This document shows, in pieces, positions 26,301 to 37,504 of a DNA stretch of 64,000 nucleotides; within the stretch, counting starts at the first letter, position 1, and each line of letters begins with the position of its first letter. The DNA is from Viscum album (lineage: Eukaryota > Streptophyta > Magnoliopsida > Santalales > Viscaceae): NCBI GenBank assembly GCA_963277665.1, contig OY728143.1, forward strand, positions 227,717,591-227,781,590, given 5' to 3'. The translations under genes were made by a program, and so were the position numbers. The notes beneath the pieces are model-generated. The model was not told the origin of the DNA. It was given only the letters and a program-made list of their open reading frames with translations, and did not search any database.

Positions 26301-28175
26301 TTATTACTTATAAACCTATAATTATACCATAAATGGTTAATTTATGATACATTAAACCATATCTCAAACTTTTTCTTATTTAATACTTATATTCTTTGTA
26401 AACAATTTAATAACATTTTACTTTCCAAATCATTTCTGTCATTTTAAAAATATTCATTATTTTTCTTTTTTAAAATATCAAAAAAACATTATATATATGA
26501 AATAAATATATTAAATTAACCCAAAAATTTAAAATTAATCAATAAATGTTTTTTATGACATTAAATATAGCAAATTATATTTATTTTAATATTTTAAATA
26601 TCATTTATTCGGTATTTCCATTATTTAATCAATTATTGATTTATCATTGTAGATGCCTTTAAAGTATTTATTTATTTTCTAACAAATTAAAATAAATTAA
26701 CATTATAAATACAAATATTTTACCTTTCAAATGATCATTTATTATTGAATTTAACATCTGTAAAAACCTATATTAAAAATGATATATTTATTGAAAATAT
26801 GGGTATAAAATCATTAACATTTCATAAAATAATAATAATAAATGTATTACTCTCATCCATGTGGCTTAAAAGGTTAAAATTTCAGACCAACGATTATTTT
26901 TGTTAAATAAAAGTCATCCAATGAAATTAGGATTAGTGTTAGCGTAACTTCATATTATATATATTATTATTTTTCTATAATAAATTACCCAATTTACGTA
27001 TAACTGTGTTAATAAAAATTAATAATGTTACTATTCATAATTCCCTAAAAAAATAAACCTATTTAAATAATTTATAACCTATGAGTAAAAACATAAAATT
27101 AATTTTTCAAAATTCTAATCATAGATGTTGTAGTAATTAATTTAAAATTAATCTCATTGATGGGGTGAGAAAACTATTTATTAATTATAAAACATCCAAT
27201 AGTTTGAAATGTTTTTATATCTAAATTCAATGTAAAATTAATGGAAATGAACTATATTATATTTAATGGTAAAAAGTTTCATTAATTATAATATGAAACT
27301 AATCCAAAATGAAATATAAAAATATAAATATTTTTAACAAAAAATGCAATTTTGAATTACAATTTTGTTATATTTACAATTTATCATAACATCAAACCTA
27401 TCAAAAAAATTAAAAAAATTTAAACAAAGTAAAATTTTATAATTTTTTTTAAATAATAAGATTATTTTATAAATGAAAATATATAAAATTTTAAAATATT
27501 TCATTTAAAATGGGTTTTCTATTAAAAGTTAGTAAAATTATACTTTTAAAAAATACTGGGTTTTATGCATAAAATTGGTTTTCTTATTATCAGATGACTA
27601 TAAAATCTGTTAGATTAATTTAAAAAATATTTGATTCATTATATAAAATATATATTTCTTATATGCAATTAAATAAATATAATTTATTTATTTTAATAAG
27701 ACTAATCGTCTTTGGGAGCATAAAAATAAAACTGTTTTCTTTATAGTTAGTTGATCAATATTTTCACATATAAATAATTGTTTGACCATTAATTGACCTT
27801 AAAAACATATATTTTCATAATTTAGTAAATAATACTCATAAATTATATTTAATGGTTAGGTAATATCTTATTAAAATAAATTAAATTATATTAATAATAA
27901 AATATTTTTAGTAATACTCGGTCTTGTCTGTAATGCAAGCTATCAAAATTACATACCATTATATGTATCAAAAGACAGGAATATTACATTGTTTACTATA
28001 AGATAGTCTTAGTGTTGGGGGTACCTTAATCTCAACTTGATGTTATGTATAATTGAACCCAAAAATAGTCTTTTCATATAATAAAATCAATATTTTATAT
28101 TCTGTGAATTGAATAGTATCAAAATGAGTAAATTTATTCAAAACAAAATATTTCACAAAATTTTAGGTGTTCACA
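23329..28175 (-). mobile_element. Element 5: 5' LTR (about 4.85 kb)
   Basis: Partner of 15635-20473. The right edge reads TGTGAACACC on the minus strand. It contains the same internal blocks, including TTGTACATACACATGAACAC at 25308 and a related segment near 25480. Its 26000-28175 part is extremely AT-rich with no coding potential. Both LTRs of this element come out at nearly the same length, which supports the pairing despite low identity. Confidence 0.65.
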
Positions 28176-29210
28176 CATCCTATCAAATTATTTTCATTTT
28201 TATATTCCTTTATTAATTTAAAATTTTCTTTCAATATAATTTAACCTTTATTTTAGGGGATATACATGTCTCTACCCTGTAAAAATTATTTATCTTGAGA
28301 ATATTTTTTTTTAAATATACATTAATTACCAAAACTCCACATTGGCTATTATTGAGTTGTTTATTATAAAATAATGAATGATAATATTTTATAATAAAAT
28401 ATCAATTACTTATCCATTTTGGAAACCTAAAGGTTATTAATGAATGTATCCCTAACATCATAATTATGGAACCCATTTCTTTAATATGAGTTTATTTGTT
28501 TAATATAAATGTTATATGATATCCTCCCATATGGAAGGCACGACTATAATAATTTTATGATATAAAAGGTTATAATAACTAAATATGGTCCTCTAAATCA
28601 TTTTCTAATGTGATATTTAAAAGATGGTTAATTTTATTACATGTGATCATAATGTTAGATTTGTTCAAAATTTTGATGTCATGATTTATTCACATGTGCT
28701 TTGTCTGAACATGTTTTTAGATTTGTTTACAACAATATGTGGTATTTTATTTCTATGATATGGTGTTACTTTATTATTCATATTGAATTTATCATGGCAT
28801 TATAAATTTTTTCCCATATAATTATGATGATGATCACTTTCTTATGATCTTATGATGATTATGAATCTCACCCATGCACTATTAGACCATGCCTTTTATT
28901 CCTTATATGTTAGTCCTCCCCTTACTGGGATTTTAGTTACCCATTGATTTCATGTATACCCTCAGGTGAATACAATTATTAAAATGAATATTAGTGATTT
29001 TCGAAGGATAAATTAGAAATATTTAAATAATATTTATGTTTTATTACATATAAGTGTTGTGTGAAACTAATTTTTAAAAAATATTAATACTTTTTCTCTT
29101 TGTGTGAAGCTCTAGACTTTCACACCAAGATTTGGTTCTTATAAACACAAATTTTATATAATTTCATTGATACATATTTTATTATCCTTGATATAGGAAG
29201 CCATAATATG
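28176..29210 (+). mobile_element. Right part of the plus-strand LTR split by element 5
   Basis: The segment CCTCCCCTTACTGGGATTTT ... CCCTCAGGTGAATAC near 28915-28980 matches the element 1 LTR segment CCCTTACTGATATTTT ... TTTTTCACAGGTCA near 7668-7725, in the same orientation. Together with 13551-15634 it gives about 3.1 kb, close to the 3.5 kb of related LTRs. The end near 29210 is an estimate. There is no coding sequence. Confidence 0.4.
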
Positions 29211-29741
29211 AAAATAAAAATGAAAATTGAAACTCTTACATTCTAAAAATCATTTATGTTTTATATATTTAAAAATAAAAATCAAAACAATAAAATGATA
29301 AAGCCCTTATTGGTTGTATAAAATGTGAAATTTTCACATTGTATACCAACCTAAAAAATTCATGATAATTATTAAAAATCCCCCAAAAATCATTCAAATG
29401 ATGTATCCTTTTATACATTTGGCAATAATTAAATTTCACTATAACCTAGGGATATTGAAACATAAAAAGGTTTGAGCAATAGTTCTTAATAATTGAAACA
29501 TATAACTAAAGAAATAATAACAAAAACATGGACTCAAAATTGTAGAAGGAATATGTAAACCACAAAAATCCAAAAAAAATTAAAGAAAAACAATTCTATG
29601 TCCATGAAATTATATAAAAACATGTACATCAAGAATAAAAATTTCATAATAATTGAAAAAATAATGTTAGACATCAAAACCTATAGCAAAAGGCCTTATT
29701 CCATGAAAATTTACTTATTCAGGAAACCACTCTTAAGATAT
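29211..29741. other. AT-rich flank of element 4
   Basis: Nothing coding. It contains a hairpin-forming inverted repeat at 29311-29351 and ends at the target duplication of element 4. Confidence 0.5.
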
Positions 29742-29746
29742 CCTAC
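29742..29746. repeat. Element 4: left target site duplication CCTAC
   Basis: CCTAC directly precedes the LTR start TGTAATGTC. The same five bases follow the other LTR at 39955-39959. Five bases is the usual size for Ty3/gypsy integration. Confidence 0.85.
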
Positions 29747-32178
29747 TGTAATGTCTTGACCTAGGTGCCACATAATAGTTACCTGAGATAGTTTCTACGT
29801 GAACTGAAGCATATATCCCAAAATTTTAGATGATTCTTAATACAAAGGATATCCTATAAAGAGACTATATGCTCATTTATTATAGTAAAACACTAGATGA
29901 TGTCAAGAAAAAATGAAGCATCACATATATCCAGAACATTGCCAATGAAAAAACCACCAAATAGAAAGTACATTGCTCAAATGAAATGGAAAATATAATA
30001 TGAAAATATATGTTCCATGTTTCTATAATTCAACTGAAAGTATGGACACCCCAACTCCCCATGAGGGTTCAAAACCATGTCTATTCCCCTCATCAATCTA
30101 TACCCCAAATTAGAAATCCTTCCTAGTGTTATTTCCCTTATACAATCATATAATAATATAATCTTTTTGGGTACCATTCTGGAATCCTATGTAGGGTGTT
30201 AGTAAAACTCAGTAGGCCACCGCAATAATTGTATGAAACATGTACAATCAAATGCTATTGTATGTAGTTATATAGTAAATAATTAAATGCATAAATAACT
30301 AGTTAATACATAATCATTCATTAATATCTATCTACAACAACTCCAGTGAATCCCAAGGATACTCATACCTCAATAATAATTTCTTACCATTCTAGAACCT
30401 AAGGTGTTCTCAAAGAAATATCATATCTTAATAAATTCTTCATCTCATACTGGAGCCCAATTTACTCAAAGGTTATATGATATCATAGTACCTTATCTGA
30501 ATAATTAAAGAGATCTAGTTATTCTCATGTGAGGTCGTAACTCCGAGTACCATTATTTCCATTCATTAATTTCACTTTTATAAGACACATTTAAATAGAT
30601 AAAAATATTCCAAACATATGTAAGATAACTATGCTACCATACATACTCCATAATATAATTACAATGTTCCCATTCTCTTTACTCTTAATAAAGATGACCT
30701 TGTAACCGTGATTTCTAATTAATTTAGAATGGCCTCGTTCCCGTTCTCATTTCTCAAAAGTTTAATGACCATATCTTCCTATATACTTCTAAATTTAGAA
30801 TTACCATGTTTCCATTCATTCAAAAAAAATTAATTAATGATTAAATATCCACATAAATTATATTACTAATCCCACAATTTGTTAAATACATTAAATATAT
30901 TAATTAACTCAACAACTAACTAACTTCGTCAAACCCAGTCATTAATTCATCAATTAATTTATCCATATCCCAAGTTATAGTACATAATAAAATTTCCATA
31001 AAAAATAATATTATAATAAAACACATATTTCAATAATTAAGACCACGAGTAGTTATCATTATTATATTAAAAGGCATAGAATTAATCCCTAATTAACTAT
31101 CTCAATTTATCCAAAGAAACATATCCTAATTAATTTCCCGATTAATTATCTAGATTAAAAACATTTTCTCTTATAATCAATTTTCTAAAAGTACTTATCT
31201 AACTGGGGAACTCCTTAGTCTCATGAATAATTCATCAACTAATCAATTAAACCAATAATTCTTCAATAAATAAACTAGTCAACCAAATTAACCTTGTTTA
31301 ACAAAATAAATTGCTCTGGGATTTGAAAAATATTATAATTTTACTATTATGTATCAAATCGATGACCATTGAAATTAAATTTTAGATCAAATACCATGAT
31401 ACATCGATAGATGTTCACTCAATAGAAATCCCAAAACATTGAGTAGCAAAATGATATAGATCAAAATTAGGGATCTAAATCCCTAAATAAAAACAATGAT
31501 ATCACGATCTATTAAATATAGATATAAATCTAAAATATAATATGTATATCTCACCAAAAAAATTTGATCTAAAGAAACGTTGGATATCATCCATCAAAAT
31601 ATATAGGTTTGAGAGGAGAACAAAAGGGAAACACATCAGTATGAGATCCACATACAGGTAGAAGAGCGTATCTTCAATTCAGGATTTAAAACTTGAAGAA
31701 TGGAGGTCAGACGTCCTTGTAACCCCTCTGAAAATCAATTGAATTGCACAAAAATATTTAGTCCCGAGTATAGGTCGAATTGGATAAGGTTTTAGGGATT
31801 TTTAAAATAATTTTTTATTTAATTAAATTCGATTTGAACGCTTTTATTGGGAGGGGTGCATGGTTAGTCAAATCATGCACCAACCATACAGACATCACTA
31901 TCAATGGTCACATTGTTACCTAGGTTTGAGCGCACAATTTATCAAACCATGCACCAGCCATGTGAACCTCTCTGTCTGGGTTCACTCGGTTAGCTGGCTT
32001 GGGTACATTGTTTACCCAAACTGTGCACCAACAATGCACAGATCCTTTTCCCCAAAATTTCTTAGAAAATCCATCCAAACAAACCTTTATTCATAACTCC
32101 AAAAAAGTAACATAAATAATCTTGAATACTATATTTATTCAAGTATTAGATAAATCCTATAATGGATGGGATCATACA
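29747..32178 (-). mobile_element. Element 4: 3' LTR (2.43 kb)
   Basis: Pairs with 37505-39954. On the plus strand it begins TGTAATGTCTTGACCTAGG and ends GGGATCATACA, so on the element strand it reads TGTATGATCCC to TTACA, with proper TG..CA ends. The copies agree only at roughly 65-70% by eye, so the insertion is old. It holds a 74-bp tandem repeat at about 31800-32045. A 66-residue frame at 29977-30177 is a chance opening. Confidence 0.88.
31800..32045. repeat. 74-bp tandem repeat in the element 4 LTR
   Basis: The phrase CATGCACCA or a variant recurs at 31874, 31948 and 32022, exactly 74 bases apart. Between them a TCAC-TTACCTAGG / TCAC-TTAGCTGG type segment follows each. The third copy forms a short stem CTGTGCA ... 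TGCACAG. The other LTR shows the same arrangement at about 39630-39825. Confidence 0.75.
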
Positions 32179-32180
32179 AT

Positions 32181-32190
32181 CCCCCTCCTT
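32181..32190 (-). other. Element 4: polypurine tract
   Basis: The minus strand reads AAGGAGGGGG, two bases before the LTR start TGTATGATCC. Confidence 0.85.
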
Positions 32191-32199
32191 GTGACTTCT

Positions 32200-32640
32200 C
32201 ATCCTCGAGATGCACATCCAAGCCTTATTAAGATTCCTAGAATAAAATATCTGGTCATTGAGACCTCATATCTAGTTTTCATTCCCATGTTTCCTCTTTC
32301 ACACGACCATGTTCCCCAAACACATAAACTATTTGCACAGACTATCCACGCATCACTATCTCACTACGATCCAACACAAATATCAGATGCTCCTCAAAGG
32401 ACACATTTATCTCAATGTCAAACTCATCTACATAGACCAAATAAGATTGGTCAGGGTGATCCCACCGAGGTTGTGAAAAATGAATAATTTCATGCATAGT
32501 GTTGTATATATATTGAGAGATAATTGGTATGCCACCTACCTGATTCAATCCTATATCTATTACAGTCCAAAAAACATAGGATTCAACTTTACCTACCTCT
32601 ATATCATGTGGTGACCCAACCTTGGAGACACACAAAATAA
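32200..32640 (-). pseudogene. pol: Element 4: integrase tail with chromodomain
   Basis: A 97-residue open frame (32635 to 32342) begins CVSKVGSPHDIEVGKVESY and runs to VSFEEHLIFVLDRSEIVMRG, the first half of a chromodomain. The second half continues after a stop with VFGEHGRVKEETWE. The pattern EEHL..(L/A)DRS..V.RG is shared with element 3 (55657-55840), so elements 3 and 4 appear to be sister families distinct from elements 1 and 2. A plus-strand frame of 121 residues at 32122-32487 is the antisense shadow of this region. Confidence 0.75.
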
Positions 32641-32663
32641 TACACGATCACACTTTGTAAACT

Positions 32664-33500
32664 CTAGGGGTCAACTCTATCTATTGGCATACGAATTATA
32701 TATACTATGATCCATAGAATACATTTTTGAATAAATTGTACACACTTTGATATATCCTGCATGAGATTCAATCCCAATAACTCTGACTCACCAGCCTTCA
32801 TCAAGCAGAGCAGTGATCTACATGGTATACTATAAAGATCCCCATATGATGGGATCTTTAGAGTGTCTGGATAACTAATATTATAGGAGAACACCACTAA
32901 ATATTTCTGCTTCTCCAATGATCCCCAGTGTCAAGCACACATGTAAGAAACATATCCTCAATCACTTATATAGTATGCTCTGACATCCCATCATTTTGTG
33001 GGTGGAAATCCATAATGAATAAAACCTGTGCACCAAGAGATTTCTTTAATCACTACAAGAAGTTCTACCCAATTCATGAATCATGATATGAAACTCTAGT
33101 ACGTGGAATCCCATACAGATGTAAAATCATTCAAACATACACTTCCCCCATATTCTATCTTATAATGTTTTCCCTTATATGAATGAAATACACTACATTT
33201 TCAGTTAATCCATATTGACCCCAATAGTATCATTCTCCGTAAGAATAATCGGGATACCACCCAAAAAATCAAATATAATGTTGTCCCACATCCATTTTGA
33301 GAGGGGGAATGGCTGGAATAAATGTAAGAATTCCTTGATTGTTTTCCTTCACATACTGATAGGTGAATCATCTTTTTAGAATCCCTTTTATCTTTTTTTC
33401 ATGCATTGACACCAAAATTATCATAGTAGGTCATTATAAATTTTGGTCACACCTAGAGGCACCACCCACATTGAGGTATGTAATTATTTCTTGAGAACCT
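32664..33500 (-). pseudogene. pol: Element 4: integrase
   Basis: Recognisable blocks in order on the minus strand are a VTKIYNDLL segment after the zinc domain, KWMWDNIIFDF carrying the first catalytic Asp (about 33290), LYGIPRTRVSYHDS where the second Asp motif (SDRD) is altered, and FHPQNDGMSE with the Glu (32980-33013). A clean 84-residue frame (32918 to 32664) holds the VFSYNISYPDT and YGDLYSIPCRS blocks. Multiple stops and frame changes separate these pieces. It is a dead integrase, and family membership is clear from the order of blocks. Confidence 0.8.
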
Positions 33501-33849
33501 CTCACTTATTCATAGGTACTATAACTCAGTTCATCACATAGATGATCTCATCCTCATCTCTCAACTAGTCTGAAGGTGTCTCCTCACCCACAAAGGATTT
33601 CCTCAAAGATAATCACTTTATGTCCTCATACTATCTATATGTGATCCATCTAAAAATTGTAGACTCCATTTCAATTGAAACTGGTGTCATTGTCCCCTCA
33701 CTCTCCAAAACCACCACATGAATTTCATCCAACAATGACATCATCATCCACTTGACACTCGACTCATGAACCATCTGAGTTTTATTTTCAGGCTCAATGG
33801 GTCTTCCAAATAGTTTCCTTTCCCATATATATATATATGCAAGATCAAA

Positions 33850-34420
33850 ATAAAAAAGACTTCATATACTCAACCAATATCTGCTGTCAGTTATTCAAAT
33901 AATACTATAAAAAAATATACGTCACGATCTTTTGATCTTTATAAATCATTATCTTTTCTACCAAAAGATTTTGTTTCCAACACTTAAGATAAGAAACCAC
34001 TACATCCAACTTGAGGTCGTGTGTAGGGTAGTTTAATTCATTTGGTCTCAACTACCGAGACCCAAATTCAACTAAATGATCTATGTGCACCATCACGGCT
34101 CCATGTTTGATTCCAAAATCATCACAACATACCATATTTTCCTTGCCTGACTCATGTAGTATCAAAATTGGTATCTACGTAAAACACTTATTCAACTCCT
34201 TGAAATCTCTGTCATAAGCCTATGACTATCGAAATTTACTCCCTTATTGGTCTATCCTGAAATCAGTGCTTTAAAATTGGAAAATTCTTGGATGAATCTC
34301 TAATAATATAAAGCTAACCTTAGAAAGTTGGAGATATCAAAAACATTATTTGGATGCTCTGATGAAAACACAACCCGATCCTTCCCTGAGTCCACAAACA
34401 CACCTTCCACTGAAATAATG
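33850..34420 (-). pseudogene. pol: Element 4: RT connection and RNase H
   Basis: The minus strand shows SNFLRLALYY (SFLGLAGYY block), NKGVNFDSHRL, then RNase H fragments such as TLHTTSSWM/DLKLDVVV and IYKDQKIVTYIF, which correspond to the HDLELAA and [10 protein letters not shown] blocks. The frame changes several times and stops are frequent. Catalytic residues are only partly traceable. A short (AT)n run at 33824-33839 follows downstream. Confidence 0.65.
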
Positions 34421-34429
34421 TGCCCCGTG

Positions 34430-35070
34430 ATGTGTATCTAATTAAAAAATAGTCTCTTAGAAAGCATGGAATATAGATGATTCTATCCCGGTGTACTTAG
34501 AACAATGTCAAGATGTTGGGAATGATTTTCATGAGTCATTAAGTACAAAAATATGTCGTCAAAAAACTCCAATACAAAAAAATGTAGATATAAATTAATG
34601 TTCTTTTTTATCAAGTCCATAAACACTATTTTTAATTTTTCAATCAAAATGGAATTATAATAAACTCATATAGGACATTCCTTCTCATTAATGATGTCCT
34701 CAGTATATCAGCATTCTGAACTCTCAACTGATGATACCCTACTCTCAAGTCGATCATTGAGAACAAACAAGCTCCCATCAACTGGTCAAACATATCATCA
34801 ATATGTGGAAGATGATATTGGTATTCACATTCATTTTATTCAACTATTTTTAATAAACACATAAACTTAAACTCTCCTAGGCCTTCTTTGTGAATATAAA
34901 AAGTGATCTCCCTAGTGATATACATGGATGCATAAATCCATTATCCTATAACTCCTCTAACTGAGTTTTGACCTCATGAATTGTAGTCGGTTCCATCATA
35001 TATGGTGAAAAAGATATAGAATCAGCCCCTACAATATCTCAATATTGAATTCCCCATCTCTCTAAGGTGG
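34430..35070 (-). pseudogene. pol: Element 4: reverse transcriptase
   Basis: The minus strand carries MIDLRVGYHQLRVQNADIL (34690-34760), then a decayed MPFGLTNAP region, then LEFFDDIFLY, where the two catalytic Asp codons lie at 34555-34560. The N-terminal part begins near 35060 with the MMEPTTIHEVKTQLEEL-like segment. Several stops and frame changes interrupt it. The YxDD-equivalent is still present as FFDD. Confidence 0.8.
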
Positions 35071-35299
35071 TATCACTGGGAAGTCTTCAGGAAAGTAACC
35101 CTGAAAGTGTTCTACTATGGGTGGAGGGAAATCTTCCATAACACCCATTTATCCCACAATAGACTAGCATACATATATGTCAGCTCCCCCTATTAGTGAG
35201 TAATTATACCTCTATGTCCTTCTTGGTTATCCCATGCTCCATGATGAACACACTAGTTTCCCTTATGATATATAAAGGTAAATATAAAATTTAAATAGT

Positions 35300-35600
35300 T
35301 GTTGTGGGCTCAGAATGTGAATATCTAGTCCATAACCATAATTAGGTCAAAGCCTGACATATTAAGATAATAGAGATCCCATAGAAAATGATTCATCCTG
35401 ATCTTGAGCTAACATCAACTACACAAATAGATGTCTCTAGACCATACTACAAACAATGTATCTACAATCATTACCCCTCTGACAAACTCCATCATCAGGC
35501 TCAAACTGTCAATTTTTTTATCATATATAAAGGAATGAGTGGAACAAGAATCATGAAACATACTAGATAATTAATAATATACTAGAATAGTAACTCTCAC
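35300..35600 (-). pseudogene. Element 4: aspartic protease remnant
   Basis: The minus strand reads FHDSCSTHSFIY near 35530-35560, corresponding to the protease active-site pattern FDSGSTHSF with Asp kept and Gly replaced by Cys. Further on GFDLIMVMD followed by a stop matches the FDLIIGMDW block that closes the domain. Frame breaks and stops lie between the two. Confidence 0.6.
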
Positions 35601-35899
35601 TGTCGATGGTCCATCCTCGCTATATATAAGAGTATGAATTATTACATGTAACTATGCTTCCCCTATTCTTTTTGATGTTGTATGATTCACTTGAGTAGCA
35701 AAACTCTACTAATGCGGGTGCTCAAACCCATAAGAACCATGTCCAACACCTTAACCACCTTGGCCTGTAGAACTCAAACTCTTAGATTGATGTGGTGTAG
35801 ATGATCCTCTTCCCGTACTATGACTTTTCTTAGCTACTCGATCAGTACCAGTTTGTCACTATAACCTACATAACTTCTATAGATGTCCCATCATTCCAA

Positions 35900-36782
35900 A
35901 ATATATAAACAATATTGATTATTGGGAATTGTGTTGATTATTGTGTCCCAAACTACCACATTGAAGACATATCTCCCCAGTACGGTCTTGTATAACTTGA
36001 ACTCCTATCTATTTTCTCTTCTTCCCACTTCCTTGGATAATGTTGCGAAAACAGTGCTTCATGCTCTCAAAATTATCACCTCATGATCGTACATTATCAA
36101 ATACCTATCCAATAGTTGAAGGCCACCTCAGGTTCCCCTGGTCTATGAGGGTCTGATCCACCACTTCTATAAACTTATTGAGCATGAAGATATTCAATTG
36201 GGATGTAATATCCAACTTAATTCCAACCTAAAAGCATTTGGTTGTAGCTCCCTCATCTCCGACTAATGTTTGAGAAAAGGGTTGTAGATATGTTTAGGAT
36301 CCTACATAATCCATCACAAACATGATCCCTTGAGTTAGGTGCATGAAAGCATTTGCTTTCACTTATCTCAACATCACTAGATAAGAGTACTCTATGAAAG
36401 ACTTCAAGTGTTCCTTCCATAACATACCATCAATCTATCGACTGGGCACTTGAATGTCCCATAAGTGCATCGCTAATCCCCATAGCATATATGTTTCATA
36501 TTTGACCATCATCTCATCCATAGTCTCTAAATTGTCAGTTATAATCTCAATGGACTATACCAAGAATTTAGATCCCTATAGTCCACCCTCTTTAGTAAAA
36601 GTCAGAGGGTACTGCAAATGAAATTCCCTTGTCTAGTTAGAAAAACATTTTCGAAGTCACCTTGGATCTATTTACCTGAATTGTTGAAAATGAACAATGT
36701 TGTTATAAAATTGATCCCCTTTATCTTTATCTAGCAACATCAGTTTCTCATGTTCCTTAACTGGTGGACCATTTCTAGCCAT
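35900..36782 (-). pseudogene. gag: Element 4: gag
   Basis: The start is taken at the ATG at 36782-36780 (MARNGPPVKEHEK). The Gag core follows in pieces: ETMDEMMVKYETYMLW, KEHLKSFIEYSY, ANAFMHLTQGIMFVMDYV, VGDEGATTKCF and LNKFIEVVDQTLIDQG. The match to the plant gypsy Gag domain is convincing. A zinc knuckle CLQCGSLGHNNQHN lies at 35928-35969. It has the two Cys and the His, but the fourth ligand is Asn (AAT) in place of Cys. There are at least ten stops, and the Gag protein would not be made. Confidence 0.75.
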
Positions 36783-37487
36783 TCCCCTTAATCATCCCCT
36801 CAACAAGAATCACAGAGGAAAATATCTTCAATTACAAAGAAACGTCTTATGTCTCATAACAAAACCTTATAACAATTACGCATGAGGTTAAATCACAACC
36901 AGTATTTTTCCCTACCTCAGCACATTGTCAAACCTGAGGTGCTATCACTACCCTTAACAAACGTAGACATATGTTTTAGTTAAAAAGGGTAATCACAGAA
37001 TAAAAAAACCACTCATTTAGACACCAAATTATTCAAATTTTGCATCATTTTTATAACCCCTTTTTTCAATTCATGTTTGGATCAATTTTTCAATTAATTC
37101 CCACAATAAGGTAAACAGTCCACGTTCAACAACATACCCATATCCAATTTTCTCATTTATACCAAATATGATGAAACCCACAATTGTCCTAAGTGTCTAG
37201 AATGATTCACGAAGACTGAAATGATGTTCCATTCTAGGCCACAAATCAATACTCCACAATTATTAGATAGAATAATCACATTATAGCAAAGGTTTATCAT
37301 CCAAGGGGAAATAATAATCAACTATAACAACAATTTACAATTACAATAATCCAATACTGAGTACTCAGATTTTCCCCTATACGTGTTTTTTCATCCACCT
37401 AGAACGAGCTCATTTAAAAGCCCTAAATCTTCCTAATCCACTTTCTACCATTCTACCAATATTATGAAAAAATAAGAAGAATAAAAA
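36783..37487 (-). other. Element 4: untranslated leader between PBS and gag
   Basis: No coding sequence. AT-rich, with no repeat structure like that in the leader of element 3. Confidence 0.5.
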
Positions 37488-37504
37488 ATACCATGATACT
37501 AGTT
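37488..37504 (-). other. Element 4: primer binding site (degenerate)
   Basis: The minus strand, directly after the LTR end, reads AACTAGTATCATGGTATT, which resembles the TTTGGTATCAGAGC-type site used with initiator-Met tRNA. Substitutions are present. Confidence 0.5.

Noticed and set aside
32122..32487. 121-residue open frame, plus strand
   Set aside because: Antisense of the integrase tail and chromodomain of element 4.
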